A DNA stretch of 64,000 bases, from assembly GCF_000379185.1 (NCBI RefSeq), contig NZ_KB900704.1, forward strand, positions 62,001 through 126,000, written 5' to 3'. Every line of letters begins with the position of its first letter. The stretch's first letter is position 1. This document shows positions 18,384-27,664 of this stretch, piece by piece. This DNA comes from Capnocytophaga cynodegmi DSM 19736 (GTDB taxonomy: Bacteria; Bacteroidota; Bacteroidia; Flavobacteriales; Flavobacteriaceae). Under the pieces are notes generated by a model. It did no database searches and was not told the origin of the DNA. It saw only the letters and a list, made by a program, of their open reading frames with translations. The position numbers and the translations under genes were made by a program.

Positions 18384-19829
18384 ATGGCAGATTCTAGACA
18401 TTATTCGTTTCAAATCTTGTCGCGTATTCAAAAAGTAGTTGACATACAGCGCAGAATTATTTACTTTTTGCTAAGTGCGATACTGGCTTTTGGGCTTACG
18501 TATTGGCTGTACGAACCAGAGCTTAACAGAGCTCAAATTTATGTTCTGTTCATTTTGTTTTTAGCCATTGGGCTATGGGTAACGGAGGCAATCCCACCGT
18601 TTGCTACGGGGCTTTTTATCTTCGGATTTCTTATTTTTGCCACCAATAGTTATTACTCAGAATTAGACCCTGAAAATGCTAAATCGTACTATCAAGAATA
18701 CGTAAATACGTGGTCAAATAGTGTGATTTGGTTAATGTTAGGAGGTTTTTTCATTGCCTACGCTATGCAAAAAACACATCTGGACAGAATCGTATTTAAA
18801 ATGTCCATCTCACGATTTGGAAAAACTCCAGATAAAATCCTTTTAGGACTGATGCTTACTACGGCTACTTTTTCAATGATTATGTCCAACACGGCAACTA
18901 CGGCTATGATGGTAGCTTCAGTGGCGGCTTTCCTAAAAACGCTTCCGAAAGATTCTACCTTAAGTAAAGCATTGTTGATTGGTATTGCCGCTGCGGCTTC
19001 TTTTGGAGGTATGGGAACGTTAATCGGTTCACCACCAAATGCTATCGCCGTTGATGCTCTTTCTGACAAAGGTATCGGATTTCTTGAGTGGATGTACGTA
19101 GGAATGCCCGTTTCCATTATCTTAACAGTGACCGCGTGGTATCTATTAAAAATCAAGTACATTAAAGTAAATACGCCTATCCACATACAATTGGACGATG
19201 AACTAACTGAAGAGGAAAAACAGGAAAGTCCAACTATTTTGAAAATGAAAAAAAATGTGGTTCTGGCAATTCTTTCCGTTACGCTTTTGTTATGGCTTAC
19301 CGAGAAATTACACAATATACCTGCCGCTATCGTTTCTTTCATTCCTATTATGTTATTAACGATGTTAGGAATTGTTAACGGACACGACGTTCGCAAATTA
19401 CCTTGGGATACACTGATGCTCGTAGCAGGAGGTTTAGCCTTAGGTATGGCGATTAAAGAAACAGGACTGGCACAGCATTATGTAGATAAACTTCAGCAAG
19501 TTAATTTGAATTTTTATGTATTAGTGATTGTTTTTGCTCTACTGACAGTTTTGATGTCCAACGTGATGAGTAATACGGCTACGGCTACCATTTTAATTCC
19601 GATTGCGGCTATCTTGACACATCAACATCCTATTGTTTTGCCTATCGTTATTGGGCTTAGTGCATCTACTGCGTTATTTTTACCAATATCCACGCCACCC
19701 AATGCCATTGTTTATAGTACGGGTTACTTACAACAGAAAGATTTCAGATATATTGGATTAATCGCTGGAGTTGTAGGTCCTTTGGTTACCTGTCTTATCA
19801 CGATATTGATATTTATGGTAATTTTCTAA
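18384..19829 (+). CDS. DASS-family (SLC13) sodium:anion symporter
   Basis: A 481-residue integral membrane protein of the divalent anion:sodium symporter family, which takes up dicarboxylates such as succinate or malate, or sulfate or phosphate in some members. About 11-12 hydrophobic segments are visible. The two family signature loops are present: SNTATTAMM near 170 with GGMGTLIGSPPNAIA near 210, and the repeat-related SNVMSNTATATILIPIA near 390 with LPISTPPNAIVYSTGYL near 435. The paired SNT motifs bind Na+ and substrate. The substrate cannot be decided. A clear terminator follows. Confidence 0.92.
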   Translation: MADSRHYSFQILSRIQKVVDIQRRIIYFLLSAILAFGLTYWLYEPELNRAQIYVLFILFLAIGLWVTEAIPPFATGLFIFGFLIFATNSYYSELDPENAKSYYQEYVNTWSNSVIWLMLGGFFIAYAMQKTHLDRIVFKMSISRFGKTPDKILLGLMLTTATFSMIMSNTATTAMMVASVAAFLKTLPKDSTLSKALLIGIAAAASFGGMGTLIGSPPNAIAVDALSDKGIGFLEWMYVGMPVSIILTVTAWYLLKIKYIKVNTPIHIQLDDELTEEEKQESPTILKMKKNVVLAILSVTLLLWLTEKLHNIPAAIVSFIPIMLLTMLGIVNGHDVRKLPWDTLMLVAGGLALGMAIKETGLAQHYVDKLQQVNLNFYVLVIVFALLTVLMSNVMSNTATATILIPIAAILTHQHPIVLPIVIGLSASTALFLPISTPPNAIVYSTGYLQQKDFRYIGLIAGVVGPLVTCLITILIFMVIF

Positions 19830-19849
19830 CTATCCTTGTAATAAAATAA

Positions 19850-19901
19850 ATCCTCAGGAATGTTAATCATTTGATTTTGTTCCTGAGGTTTTGTTTTTTG
19901 T
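19850..19901 (+). terminator. Terminator after the DASS gene
   Basis: CCTCAGGAA (19852-19860) and TTCCTGAGG (19880-19888) form a 9-bp stem with a 19-base loop, followed by a T-rich tract. Confidence 0.8.
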
Positions 19902-19930
19902 CTACTATTATTTAAAAAATTTTTCATCAA

Positions 19931-20360
19931 TATACTGAATGAAAAACACTTTCAAAAACTATTTTTTAATGAAATCTCGTTGGGCAAAGCAATCAGAAAA
20001 TATTTTTTAGTAAAATCTCATTAGGCAAAGCAACCGGAAAATATTTTTTAATAAAATCTCATTGGGCGAAGCAACCGGAAAATATTTTTTAGTAAAATCT
20101 CATTGGGCAAAGCAACCGGAAAATATTTTTTAGTAAAATCTCGTTGGGCAAAACAATCGGAAAATATTTTTGAGTAAAATCTCGTTGGGCAAAACAATCG
20201 AAAAATATTTTTTAGCAAAATCTCGTTAGGCGAAGCAACCAGAAAGTATTTTTTAATGAAATCTCATTGAGCAAAGCAACCAGAAAGTATTTTTTAATGA
20301 AATCTCGTTGGGCAAAGCAATCGGAAAATATTTTTTAATAAAATTTTAAGGCAAAATAAC
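19931..20360. repeat. 41-bp tandem repeat array (nine full units plus degenerate ends)
   Basis: Nine consecutive units of exactly 41 bp begin at 19972, 20013, 20054, 20095, 20136, 20177, 20218, 20259 and 20300, with a degraded unit before (19931-19971) and a truncated one after (20341-20360). Each contains the core AAATCTCrTTGGGC, then AAAGCAAyC and GGAAAATATTTTTTA. Units differ by only 1-5 transitions. The unit length is not a multiple of three and no open frame runs through it. It fills the space between the convergent DASS gene and priA. Confidence 0.95.
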
Positions 20361-20380
20361 TAAATAAAAATCTTCGGTAT

Positions 20381-22831
20381 TTATTCCACATTGAAGATTA
20401 CTCGAACAGACCTAAAATTAGCAACAGATTGAAAGCTGATTTCTGTCCTCAAAATATATTTTTTAACGCTTTCAACGGAAATTTCTGGCGGAATTTTCAC
20501 TAAAATATCCTTTATATACTCATTACGAATGCGAGAAACTAACGGAAATTCAGGTCCCAACACTTGCAAAAGTTGCTGCTGCGAAAACCCTTGACGTAGT
20601 GCCTCTGCAAACCACTCCGCTCCTTCATTTACTTTATTAAAGTCAGAATGTTTGAACGTTATTTTAATTAATCGAACGAAAGGAGGATAATGAAATTCTT
20701 TACGTTCCTTAATTTGACTTTGGAACATTTCCTTAAAATTGTTGTGCAAAACTTGTTGCAAAACAGGATGTTTCGGACTATAAGTCTGAATTAAAACCTT
20801 TCCTTTTTGGGAACTACGCCCTGCCCTACCCGATATCTGTACCAATAACTGAAAGCTACGCTCATAAGCTCTGAAATCTGGAAAATGGATAAATGAATCG
20901 GCATTCATAACCCCTACCAACCCAACATTTTCAAAATCTAAACCTTTGCTAATCATTTGTGTTCCTACCAAAATTTGTGTTTCTCGCTGTTCAAACTTTG
21001 ATAATATTTTTTCATAGCCGTATTTTCCGCTGGTAGTATCTTGATCCATTCTATCAATGGTCACATCAGGGAATAATTCTGTAAGTTCTTTTGCAATTTG
21101 CTCCGTTCCAACGCCTTTTGTTATTAAATCTGTACTTCCACAAGCTATGCAAACTTCAGGTTTTGCTATAGCATAGCCGCAGTAGTGGCATCGCAATTGA
21201 TTTCTTCCTTGATGATACGTTAAACTAACATCACAATGAGGACATTGAGGTACTGTCGCACACGATTTACATTGAATTACAGGAGCATAGCCTCTCTGAT
21301 TTTGAAATAATATAACTTGATTTCCCTTTTGGAGTGTCTTCCCAATTTCTTCGATAAGTTCATCAGAAAAATGCCCTGTCATTTGTTTTCTAAAATGCTT
21401 ATCTTTAATATCAATAATTTCGATATCAGGAACTTGAAAGTCACCAAAACGCTTTGAAAGATATACATATCCGTATTTTTCTCGCTTTGCATTGTAAAGA
21501 CTCTCCAATGAAGGAGTTGCTGAACCCAATAACACTTTGGCTTTATGTATTTTAGATAGAACTATTGCTGCATCACGAGTATGAAAACGCGGAGCTGGTT
21601 CAAATTGGCGGTAAGAAGTATCGTGTTCTTCATCAACAATGACTAATCCTAAGTTTGAAAAAGGTAAAAAGACAGATGAACGAACTCCCACAACAAGCTG
21701 ATTTTTAGTATTTCCGTTCAGGACATTATTCCAGACTTCAACTCGCTCATTAGTTGTATATTTGGAATGATAAACCCCCATTTTATCTCCAAAATATTTC
21801 TTTAATCTATTGATTAAATGTATTGTAAGTCCTATTTCAGGAAGCAAGTACAGAACTTGTTTTCCTGATTTTAACACTTGGTCAATAAGTTCAATGTAAA
21901 TTTCTGTTTTTCCTGAAGCTGTAACTCCCTGAAAAAGAACAATCTCTTTTTCCTCAAACTGATTTTGAATTTCAAGAAAAGATTCTTGTTGAGCATCACT
22001 CAATATTTTTTTTTCGTACAAATCTCCAGTGAAATTGATGCGGTCTTTTTGAATAAAATATTCTTCAAAAATTCCTTTTTCAACCACAGACTTTAAAACA
22101 CTCGCAGAAACATTCGCTTGTGAAAGTAATTTCTCTGCTTTTAAAGCTCCTTTTTCTTTATTAATACAATTGAAATACGCAACAATAAGTTGTTTTTGTT
22201 TCGTTGTTTTCGAGAGAATGTCAAAAGCTTTTTTTATTCCTTCATCAGATTGATATTCAGTAGATAATCTAATATATTTCACTAACTTTGGAACATACTT
22301 TTCAAATATTTTTTCGGAAATTTTTATTGCATTTTTGTCTACTAATCCTTTCAGAACTTTCAAGGCTTTTTTATTTCCTACTATCTTAGCAACTTCATTT
22401 CCTGTTAATGCAGTTTTAAAATTAAGAGCTTCATAAATCAACCATTCATCATCTGTTAATTCATTAATTTCCAATTCTCTGGAAATCTTTTCGATGATTG
22501 TTTCACTTTCCAGCAAAAAAGAAGAAGGCATTGCCATTTTAAAAACCTCGCCCAGTGAACACATATAAAATTCGGAAATCCATTGCCAATGCTGTAATTG
22601 TAACTGATTTACAACAGGAGTTTCATCTAAGATATATTCAATATCCTTAGTTTGATATGTTGGCTGATTAGTATGTACTTGAAAAACTAAAGCAGTATAA
22701 ACCTTTGATTTACCGAAAGATACAGCAACTCGCATTCCTGATTTTAAAAAATGTGCCTCATCTTGATTCACACCATAGGTAAACAATTTCCGAAGAGGAA
22801 TTGGAAGAATTACATCAACAAAATAAGACAT
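20381..22831 (-). CDS. priA: Primosomal protein N' (replication restart helicase)
   Basis: An 816-residue superfamily-2 helicase that reloads the replisome at stalled forks. The N-terminal 3'-end-binding domain occupies about 1-105; the helicase core has GVTASGKTEIY near residue 300, the DEEH Walker B, and LLGSATPSLESL. The zinc-binding insert has eight cysteines in pairs (CKSCATVPQCPHC ... CHYCGYAIAKPEVCIACGS), and the second helicase lobe contains ILVGTQMISKGLDFENV and the QISGRAGR motif. Complete. Its start codon abuts the stop codon of the upstream yihY-like gene with no gap, so the two are cotranscribed. Confidence 0.96.
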   Translation of the reverse strand: MSYFVDVILPIPLRKLFTYGVNQDEAHFLKSGMRVAVSFGKSKVYTALVFQVHTNQPTYQTKDIEYILDETPVVNQLQLQHWQWISEFYMCSLGEVFKMAMPSSFLLESETIIEKISRELEINELTDDEWLIYEALNFKTALTGNEVAKIVGNKKALKVLKGLVDKNAIKISEKIFEKYVPKLVKYIRLSTEYQSDEGIKKAFDILSKTTKQKQLIVAYFNCINKEKGALKAEKLLSQANVSASVLKSVVEKGIFEEYFIQKDRINFTGDLYEKKILSDAQQESFLEIQNQFEEKEIVLFQGVTASGKTEIYIELIDQVLKSGKQVLYLLPEIGLTIHLINRLKKYFGDKMGVYHSKYTTNERVEVWNNVLNGNTKNQLVVGVRSSVFLPFSNLGLVIVDEEHDTSYRQFEPAPRFHTRDAAIVLSKIHKAKVLLGSATPSLESLYNAKREKYGYVYLSKRFGDFQVPDIEIIDIKDKHFRKQMTGHFSDELIEEIGKTLQKGNQVILFQNQRGYAPVIQCKSCATVPQCPHCDVSLTYHQGRNQLRCHYCGYAIAKPEVCIACGSTDLITKGVGTEQIAKELTELFPDVTIDRMDQDTTSGKYGYEKILSKFEQRETQILVGTQMISKGLDFENVGLVGVMNADSFIHFPDFRAYERSFQLLVQISGRAGRSSQKGKVLIQTYSPKHPVLQQVLHNNFKEMFQSQIKERKEFHYPPFVRLIKITFKHSDFNKVNEGAEWFAEALRQGFSQQQLLQVLGPEFPLVSRIRNEYIKDILVKIPPEISVESVKKYILRTEISFQSVANFRSVRVIFNVE

Positions 22832-23749
22832 TTAGTTTGATTTTTTTAATTGTAATAAAGCTGCATTTAGTTCAAATCCCAACAATAAAATGTTTGAATT
22901 AAGCCAAATATAAAACAAAAAAATCAATAAAGCCCCAATAGAACCATAAAGTTGATTGTATTGAGAAAAATTTTCAATGTAAATACCGAAGAAATAAGTA
23001 GTTAAACCAAAAAGTAACACCGTAAAGATAGAACCTACTGAGAAAAACCTGCTTTTCTTTCCTTCGTGAGTACCAAAAAAGAAAAGAATTGATGTTCCAA
23101 AATACGTTATTATAGAAATAAATCCTATTTTCGACCATTTGATTAGTGTTTCATAATCGTACAAAAGTCCCCATTCTTCCAAATAAGGAAGAAAATAAAT
23201 TTCATACGAAATGAACATTGCAACAACTACTAATATCAGCAATCCCAGCACGATAGCTACAATTAAGGATACAATATACTGCTTTATAAAAGTTCGGGTA
23301 ATTTTAACGTGATATGAAAATTCAAAACCTCCGAAAATAGCTACAACCCCATTGGTCATCAAGAAGATAGACAACAAAAAAACTGAAGAAAGAAGTCCTC
23401 CTCTGGGAGTGTCAGCAATATCAAAGAAAATATCTGCAAAAAACTCATTCGTACCAGGAGGCAACAAACTGTTTATAAAATTCCAAACATCTATTTGAAA
23501 ATTATCAATAGGAATATAAGGAATCAGATTCAAAATGAATAACAAAAAAGGGAACATAGCAATGAAAAAACTATAAGAAATAGCACTTGCCCTGTGTGTT
23601 AAAGCACCTTTTATAATTCCAACAATATAAAGCTCAAGCAAATCATATAAAGAAAAAGCATTACTTGATAATGGAATTTTTTTCAGGAAAGAAACTCCAT
23701 TACGAATGATAGGAATTTTCTGTAATTTTTCTTCTATAACCGCTGACAT
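22832..23749 (-). CDS. YihY/BrkB-family inner membrane protein
   Basis: A 305-residue membrane protein with six predicted helices (about 62-83, 113-137, 157-180, 203-225, 238-260, 270-290) and the family signature RASAISYSFFIAMFPF near 55-70 and the end LLLGFELNAAL. The ATG at 23749 is preferred to an in-frame TTG two codons upstream. The family was once called ribonuclease BN by error; its function is unknown. Directly adjacent to priA. Confidence 0.9.
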   Translation of the reverse strand: MSAVIEEKLQKIPIIRNGVSFLKKIPLSSNAFSLYDLLELYIVGIIKGALTHRASAISYSFFIAMFPFLLFILNLIPYIPIDNFQIDVWNFINSLLPPGTNEFFADIFFDIADTPRGGLLSSVFLLSIFLMTNGVVAIFGGFEFSYHVKITRTFIKQYIVSLIVAIVLGLLILVVVAMFISYEIYFLPYLEEWGLLYDYETLIKWSKIGFISIITYFGTSILFFFGTHEGKKSRFFSVGSIFTVLLFGLTTYFFGIYIENFSQYNQLYGSIGALLIFLFYIWLNSNILLLGFELNAALLQLKKSN

Positions 23750-23841
23750 AAGCAAAATATTAAAACAAGAAAAGGACCTCTACAAAAGATTTTCTTTCAT
23801 AGAGACCTAATCAAAATATATTTTTAAAAAGCTACCTAGTA

Positions 23842-24012
23842 TTACTGACGTTTTGCCTTTCTGGCTTCTCTTTTTTCTTTAATGGCTTCCATAATGGCTC
23901 CACCAACCCAATAAGGAACTACGAAGGTAAGCAAAAAAGCCATCAACCAGAAGCCAATCATCGCAATACCTAAAAACACTAAAAATCCTAAATATTGATC
24001 AAATTCAAACAT
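23842..24012 (-). CDS. 56-residue single-pass or hairpin membrane protein
   Basis: A short frame of 56 codons, starting MFEFDQYLGFLVFLGIAMIG. It has one long hydrophobic stretch (about 8-40, possibly two short helices, with WLMAFLLTFVVPYWVG) and a very basic tail, KEKREARKAKR before the final Q. A minus-strand TATCTTTG box at 24035-24028 lies 16 bp before the ATG, and codon use is like the neighbours', so it is likely real. No family recognised. It sits 92 bp before the yihY-like gene on the same strand and may be cotranscribed with it. Confidence 0.75.
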   Translation of the reverse strand: MFEFDQYLGFLVFLGIAMIGFWLMAFLLTFVVPYWVGGAIMEAIKEKREARKAKRQ

Positions 24013-24027
24013 AACTTAAATTTTGCC

Positions 24028-24035
24028 CAAAGATA
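24028..24035 (-). promoter_or_regulatory. -7 box for the 56-residue membrane protein gene
   Basis: The minus strand reads TATCTTTG, 16 bp upstream of the start codon. Confidence 0.45.
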
Positions 24036-24120
24036 TATCTTTTTTCTATACTTCTGATTTTCAAAATTATTTTTTTACAACCAGTAAGTTCAATTTATAT
24101 TCAATTTAAATAATAATCTC

Positions 24121-24486
24121 CTATTTTTCGACAGGTTTACCCGCCTCCAACCAACGTAAGATTCCTCCATCTAAGTGAATTAAATTCTTATACCCCTTAC
24201 CTTCAAGTATTTGAACCGCCTTTGTACTTCTTCCTCCACTTTTACAATGGATATAGATGGTATCATTTTTATCAAACTCCTTTTCAAAATTTGAGACAAA
24301 ATCCTCATCAAAGAAATTTATATTTACAGCATTTTCTAAATGCCCTTCAGAAAATTCCTCAGGAGTTCGGATATCTACAAGAATACCCTCTGAACTAGGT
24401 TCATATTTTTCCATAGCAATATGTTTAGAAGAATCTCCTAATTGACAAGAAGATAACCCCATCATTAAAATAAATACGCGTTTCAT
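24121..24486 (-). CDS. Rhodanese-domain lipoprotein
   Basis: A 121-residue lipoprotein with a very short signal (MKRVFILMMGLSSC, lipidated C14). The remaining sequence is a single rhodanese domain: GILVDIRTPEEFSEGHLENAVNI near 34-56 and the active-site loop CKSGGRS with catalytic C81. Such extracytoplasmic rhodaneses may transfer sulfane sulfur or have redox roles; the substrate is unknown. It lies 15 bp downstream of the flavo-iron-sulfur reductase gene, so the two are probably one operon. Confidence 0.9.
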   Translation of the reverse strand: MKRVFILMMGLSSCQLGDSSKHIAMEKYEPSSEGILVDIRTPEEFSEGHLENAVNINFFDEDFVSNFEKEFDKNDTIYIHCKSGGRSTKAVQILEGKGYKNLIHLDGGILRWLEAGKPVEK

Positions 24487-24501
24487 ATTAAATTACATTT
24501 T

Positions 24502-25542
24502 TTATATATCATATTCAATTTTCAATTTGTCTGTCACAGCATACGCCTGACAGGTAAGTATCAATCCTTCCGAGATTTCCTTTTCAACCAAAGTTTCATT
24601 TTTCGCCATTCTTGCTTCCCCTTCTGTAATTTTGCCTATACAACTACTACAAACCCCATTTAAGCACGAATATGGTACATCTATTCCCTGTGAGCGTATT
24701 CCTTCTAAAAGTGATTGATTTTTAGGAATTTGAAATACTTTCTCTTCTCCTTTTAAAACACAAGAGACAACAACTTCTCCTTGCAAATGAGAAAAGTTAG
24801 TGCTTTCAGATGATGTTACTTCAAAAAGTTCAGTGAAAATATAATCTTGATGTATCCCCTTATTGATAATGTATTCTTTCACGTTGGAAACCATCTGATT
24901 AGGACCACAAAGATAATAATATCCTAAATCAAAGTTGCTGTATTTTTGAAAAATAAAGTCAACTACTTTATTATCAATTCTTCCCGAAATATGTTCACCC
25001 CACACTTGCTGACTGAAAACGTAATGTACCCAAAATCTATTAGGATATCTTTCTCTAAGTTGCTCAATTTCATCAAAAAAGAGTGAATCTTCCTTCGTTT
25101 TATTTCCGTAAACGAACACAACATTCACATTTGTTTTGGTCAACGCTGTTTTAGCTATGCTCATCATAGGGGTTACGCCACTTCCTGCAGAAAAAAGCAC
25201 GATATCTCCATCTCCGAAAATATCAAGAAAAACAAATCTTCCTTCTGGAGGCATTACTTCAATAATATCTCCTTTCTTAAGTTTCGTAGTTGCATACGTA
25301 GAAAAAATCCCATTCGGAATCCGCTTTACAGCCACACTTAATTCAATTTCATCTACACCTGAACAAATTGAATACGCTCTTCTTATTTTCTGATTATCAA
25401 TATCTTGTTGTAAGGTAAGATATTGACCAGCTTCATACGAAAATATTTTTTTCAGAAATTCGGGCAAAGCAAAAGTAATCTTAACGGAATCTTCCGTTAA
25501 TTTTTTTATTTCTGATACTGTTAATCTGTAAAATTTACTCAT
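24502..25542 (-). CDS. Ferredoxin--NAD(P)H reductase with C-terminal 2Fe-2S domain (PaaE-like)
   Basis: A 346-residue cytosolic electron-transfer protein. Domain order: FAD-binding barrel (1-100) with RRAYSICS for flavin and GIFSTYATTKL; NAD(P)-binding domain (105-240) with LFSAGSGVTPMMSIA and YYLCGPNQMV; plant-type 2Fe-2S domain (260-346) with CLNGVCSSCIGK and LTCQAY supplying four cysteines. This is the layout of phenylacetyl-CoA epoxidase reductase PaaE, but no other paa gene is nearby, so another partner oxygenase or desaturase is more likely. Cotranscribed with the rhodanese lipoprotein. Confidence 0.88.
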   Translation of the reverse strand: MSKFYRLTVSEIKKLTEDSVKITFALPEFLKKIFSYEAGQYLTLQQDIDNQKIRRAYSICSGVDEIELSVAVKRIPNGIFSTYATTKLKKGDIIEVMPPEGRFVFLDIFGDGDIVLFSAGSGVTPMMSIAKTALTKTNVNVVFVYGNKTKEDSLFFDEIEQLRERYPNRFWVHYVFSQQVWGEHISGRIDNKVVDFIFQKYSNFDLGYYYLCGPNQMVSNVKEYIINKGIHQDYIFTELFEVTSSESTNFSHLQGEVVVSCVLKGEEKVFQIPKNQSLLEGIRSQGIDVPYSCLNGVCSSCIGKITEGEARMAKNETLVEKEISEGLILTCQAYAVTDKLKIEYDI

Positions 25543-25579
25543 CCTGAAACCAGAAAATAGAATTAAAATTGATTTTCAA

Positions 25580-27076
25580 CTATTTATACATTTCATTGGC
25601 TGCAAAATTGAATGATTTTGAGTGAATAAAACCTTTTGCAGGTATTTCCGGTTGACTTGGCAAACGTTTGTCTGTTATTCCTGTAATAGTTTGAATTGCT
25701 TTTGCTAACAAAGGTTCTTTTTCATCGCCCAAAACTCCGTAGTTTGCTAAATCTTCTTCCATTTGGAATGTTGGACGTAAGCCACTTGTGTAGTCTCCTT
25801 CTCCTTTTGCATTTTCAATTTTCAAAACCAATGGTTGCATTGCCCATTTATGTTTTGGATTTCTATTACTATTATCATCAATCCAATCATAAACCGTTAT
25901 AGAGCCTTGATTTTTCCCCACAGTTACATCTCCAATCTGAACTACATCAATATAGGCTTTTAAACCATTGATTACCAACTCACTTGCTGAGGCTGTTCTA
26001 CCTGAAGTTAATATATATATCTTACTCAAATTCAGACTATTAATCATCAGTTTTTCTTTACTTTCTGTAACCATTTCATCTGTAAAGAAATTATCCACAC
26101 CTCCTCTTTTTTCAGCAACAGGCTGTAACTTTCTGTTCCAACGTTCTTTAGCAAAAATTTGCCCTTTAAACTGCCCTGTAATCATTGAGGCTAAGTAAAT
26201 TGCGGAAGAAATACGCCCTCCTCCATTGTAACGTAAGTCCAAAACAAAATCAGTAACTCCCTGACTTTTAAACTCTCCAAATGCTTCGTTGAGTTGTTTG
26301 TCAAAATTAGCAACGAATCCGTTGTACATCAAATAACCTATTTTGTGGTTGTCTTTTTCAATTACCTTTTTCACAAGTATCGGATTTTCAGTAATTTCTT
26401 TTTTCGCCATTACTACCGATTTATTGGTTTTTTGGATAGTTGGTTGTCCGTTTACATTTTCTAATCTGTAAATTTCAATAGCCATTGATGTTTTGTCGTT
26501 GAACAACAACGTGCCATAATTGCTGACTGTCAAGGGAGTACCATCTACAGCTAAGAATAAATCTCCTCTTTGTACACCTTTTTGTTCCGCTTCAGAGCCA
26601 GGAAGTACATACTGAACAAATCCTAAAATACCTCCTTCTTTTCCGTACCTTGTCAAACCAAATTGCATACCCGTACTAAGAGAAATTCCTTGAAAATCAC
26701 GTTCCAATTTTGTATAATCATCTGTAATATAGCTAAATCGGTCAATAGCTCCTTCTCTTCCGTGTATTCTTTGGGATTTATTCAATAAATTATAAAATAA
26801 TTCTTCAGGCGTTTTATAATTCTTCAAAAAATCAGAATAGGCAGTGTTTGTGAAATTAGTTTGTTGTACGTTCGAAGCAAAACGCGTATCTGCCAAATTC
26901 GGCACATCTGACTGCCACAAGTAGAATGTGTTAAGCCCTTTCCAGACGAAGTCTTTGATTTGCAAATTTAACAATTCTCTATCCTTTACATTGTCTGGTT
27001 TTGGAGTGTCATCATTATCTTTTTTACAAGATAAAAAACTAAAAATCAACAAAGTAGGCAATAATATTCTTTTCAT
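25580..27076 (-). CDS. S41-family (C-terminal processing type) peptidase lipoprotein
   Basis: A 498-residue lipoprotein: signal MKRILLPTLLIFSFLSC, then a charged KKDNDDTPKPD linker. An N-terminal helical cap runs from about 35 to 125, a PDZ-like domain about 130-225 (GSEAEQKGVQRGDLFLAVDGTPL), and the S41 serine protease domain follows: DFVLDLRYNGGGRISSA, then the nucleophile in ILTSGRTASASELV, and the lysine-containing VGKNQGS. The catalytic Ser/Lys pair is present. It probably trims proteins in the periplasm. Divergent from the sigma-factor operon. Confidence 0.9.
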   Translation of the reverse strand: MKRILLPTLLIFSFLSCKKDNDDTPKPDNVKDRELLNLQIKDFVWKGLNTFYLWQSDVPNLADTRFASNVQQTNFTNTAYSDFLKNYKTPEELFYNLLNKSQRIHGREGAIDRFSYITDDYTKLERDFQGISLSTGMQFGLTRYGKEGGILGFVQYVLPGSEAEQKGVQRGDLFLAVDGTPLTVSNYGTLLFNDKTSMAIEIYRLENVNGQPTIQKTNKSVVMAKKEITENPILVKKVIEKDNHKIGYLMYNGFVANFDKQLNEAFGEFKSQGVTDFVLDLRYNGGGRISSAIYLASMITGQFKGQIFAKERWNRKLQPVAEKRGGVDNFFTDEMVTESKEKLMINSLNLSKIYILTSGRTASASELVINGLKAYIDVVQIGDVTVGKNQGSITVYDWIDDNSNRNPKHKWAMQPLVLKIENAKGEGDYTSGLRPTFQMEEDLANYGVLGDEKEPLLAKAIQTITGITDKRLPSQPEIPAKGFIHSKSFNFAANEMYK

Positions 27077-27094
27077 AAAATAAAATTTTTCCTA

Positions 27095-27102
27095 CAAATG
27101 TA
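27095..27102 (-). promoter_or_regulatory. -7 box of the S41 peptidase gene
   Basis: The minus strand reads TACATTTG 18 bp before the start codon. Confidence 0.45.
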
Positions 27103-27153
27103 ACATTTTTTTCATATATTCGTCTTTTGTATGAAGAAAATTATGATTTTTGT

Positions 27154-27654
27154 ATGACACACAAAGCTTTTTTAGAACATATTCGTCCGTTTCAGGATAA
27201 GATTTATCGTTTCGCAAAGCGGTTGCTTATCTCAAAAGATGAAGCTGAAGATACATCGCAAGAAATTCTGCTAAAATTGTGGCAACAAAACCAAAAAATA
27301 AAAGATATACAAAATTTAGAAGCCTACACAATGACACTAACCAAAAATCTGTGTTATGATAAATTAAAAGCAAAAAGTTCTGAAAATGTGTCTCTTACAA
27401 GTATAAAATATGAAACTAAAAATCATATCTCATTACAAAAAGAAATAGAAACAACCGATATGCTGGAAAAAGTAAAAAATATAATCAATGAACTGACTGA
27501 TCAACAGCGTATGGTTATGCAACTACGTGATATAGAACAATATGAATTTGAAGAAATTGAAAAAATAACTGGAATAAAAGAGGCTACCATTCGGGTAATT
27601 CTGTCAAGAGCTAGGAAAGCAGTGCGTGAAAAATTATTAACATTTGAATATTAA
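27154..27654 (+). CDS. ECF-type RNA polymerase sigma factor
   Basis: A 166-residue sigma-70 family factor. Region 2 includes FAKRLLISKDEAEDTSQEILLKLWQ (the -10 recognition helix) and region 4 includes LTDQQRMVMQLRDIEQYEFEEIEKITGIKEATIRVILSRARKAVRE, a classic helix-turn-helix. The ATG at 27154 is chosen; the longer frame starts at a TTG. It is followed after 10 bp by a small membrane protein with anti-sigma features and by two DUF4252 genes, the usual order for this group in Flavobacteriia. Target genes are unknown; autoregulation of the operon is likely by analogy. Confidence 0.92.
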   Translation: MTHKAFLEHIRPFQDKIYRFAKRLLISKDEAEDTSQEILLKLWQQNQKIKDIQNLEAYTMTLTKNLCYDKLKAKSSENVSLTSIKYETKNHISLQKEIETTDMLEKVKNIINELTDQQRMVMQLRDIEQYEFEEIEKITGIKEATIRVILSRARKAVREKLLTFEY

Positions 27655-27664
27655 AAATAAAAAT

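Noticed and set aside
19972-20340. Compensating base changes showing an RNA hairpin in the 41-bp units
   Set aside because: The linked changes would give G-T or A-C opposites, so they do not preserve pairing.
19931-20360. CRISPR array
   Set aside because: The 41-bp units are directly joined with no unique spacers, and no cas gene is present.
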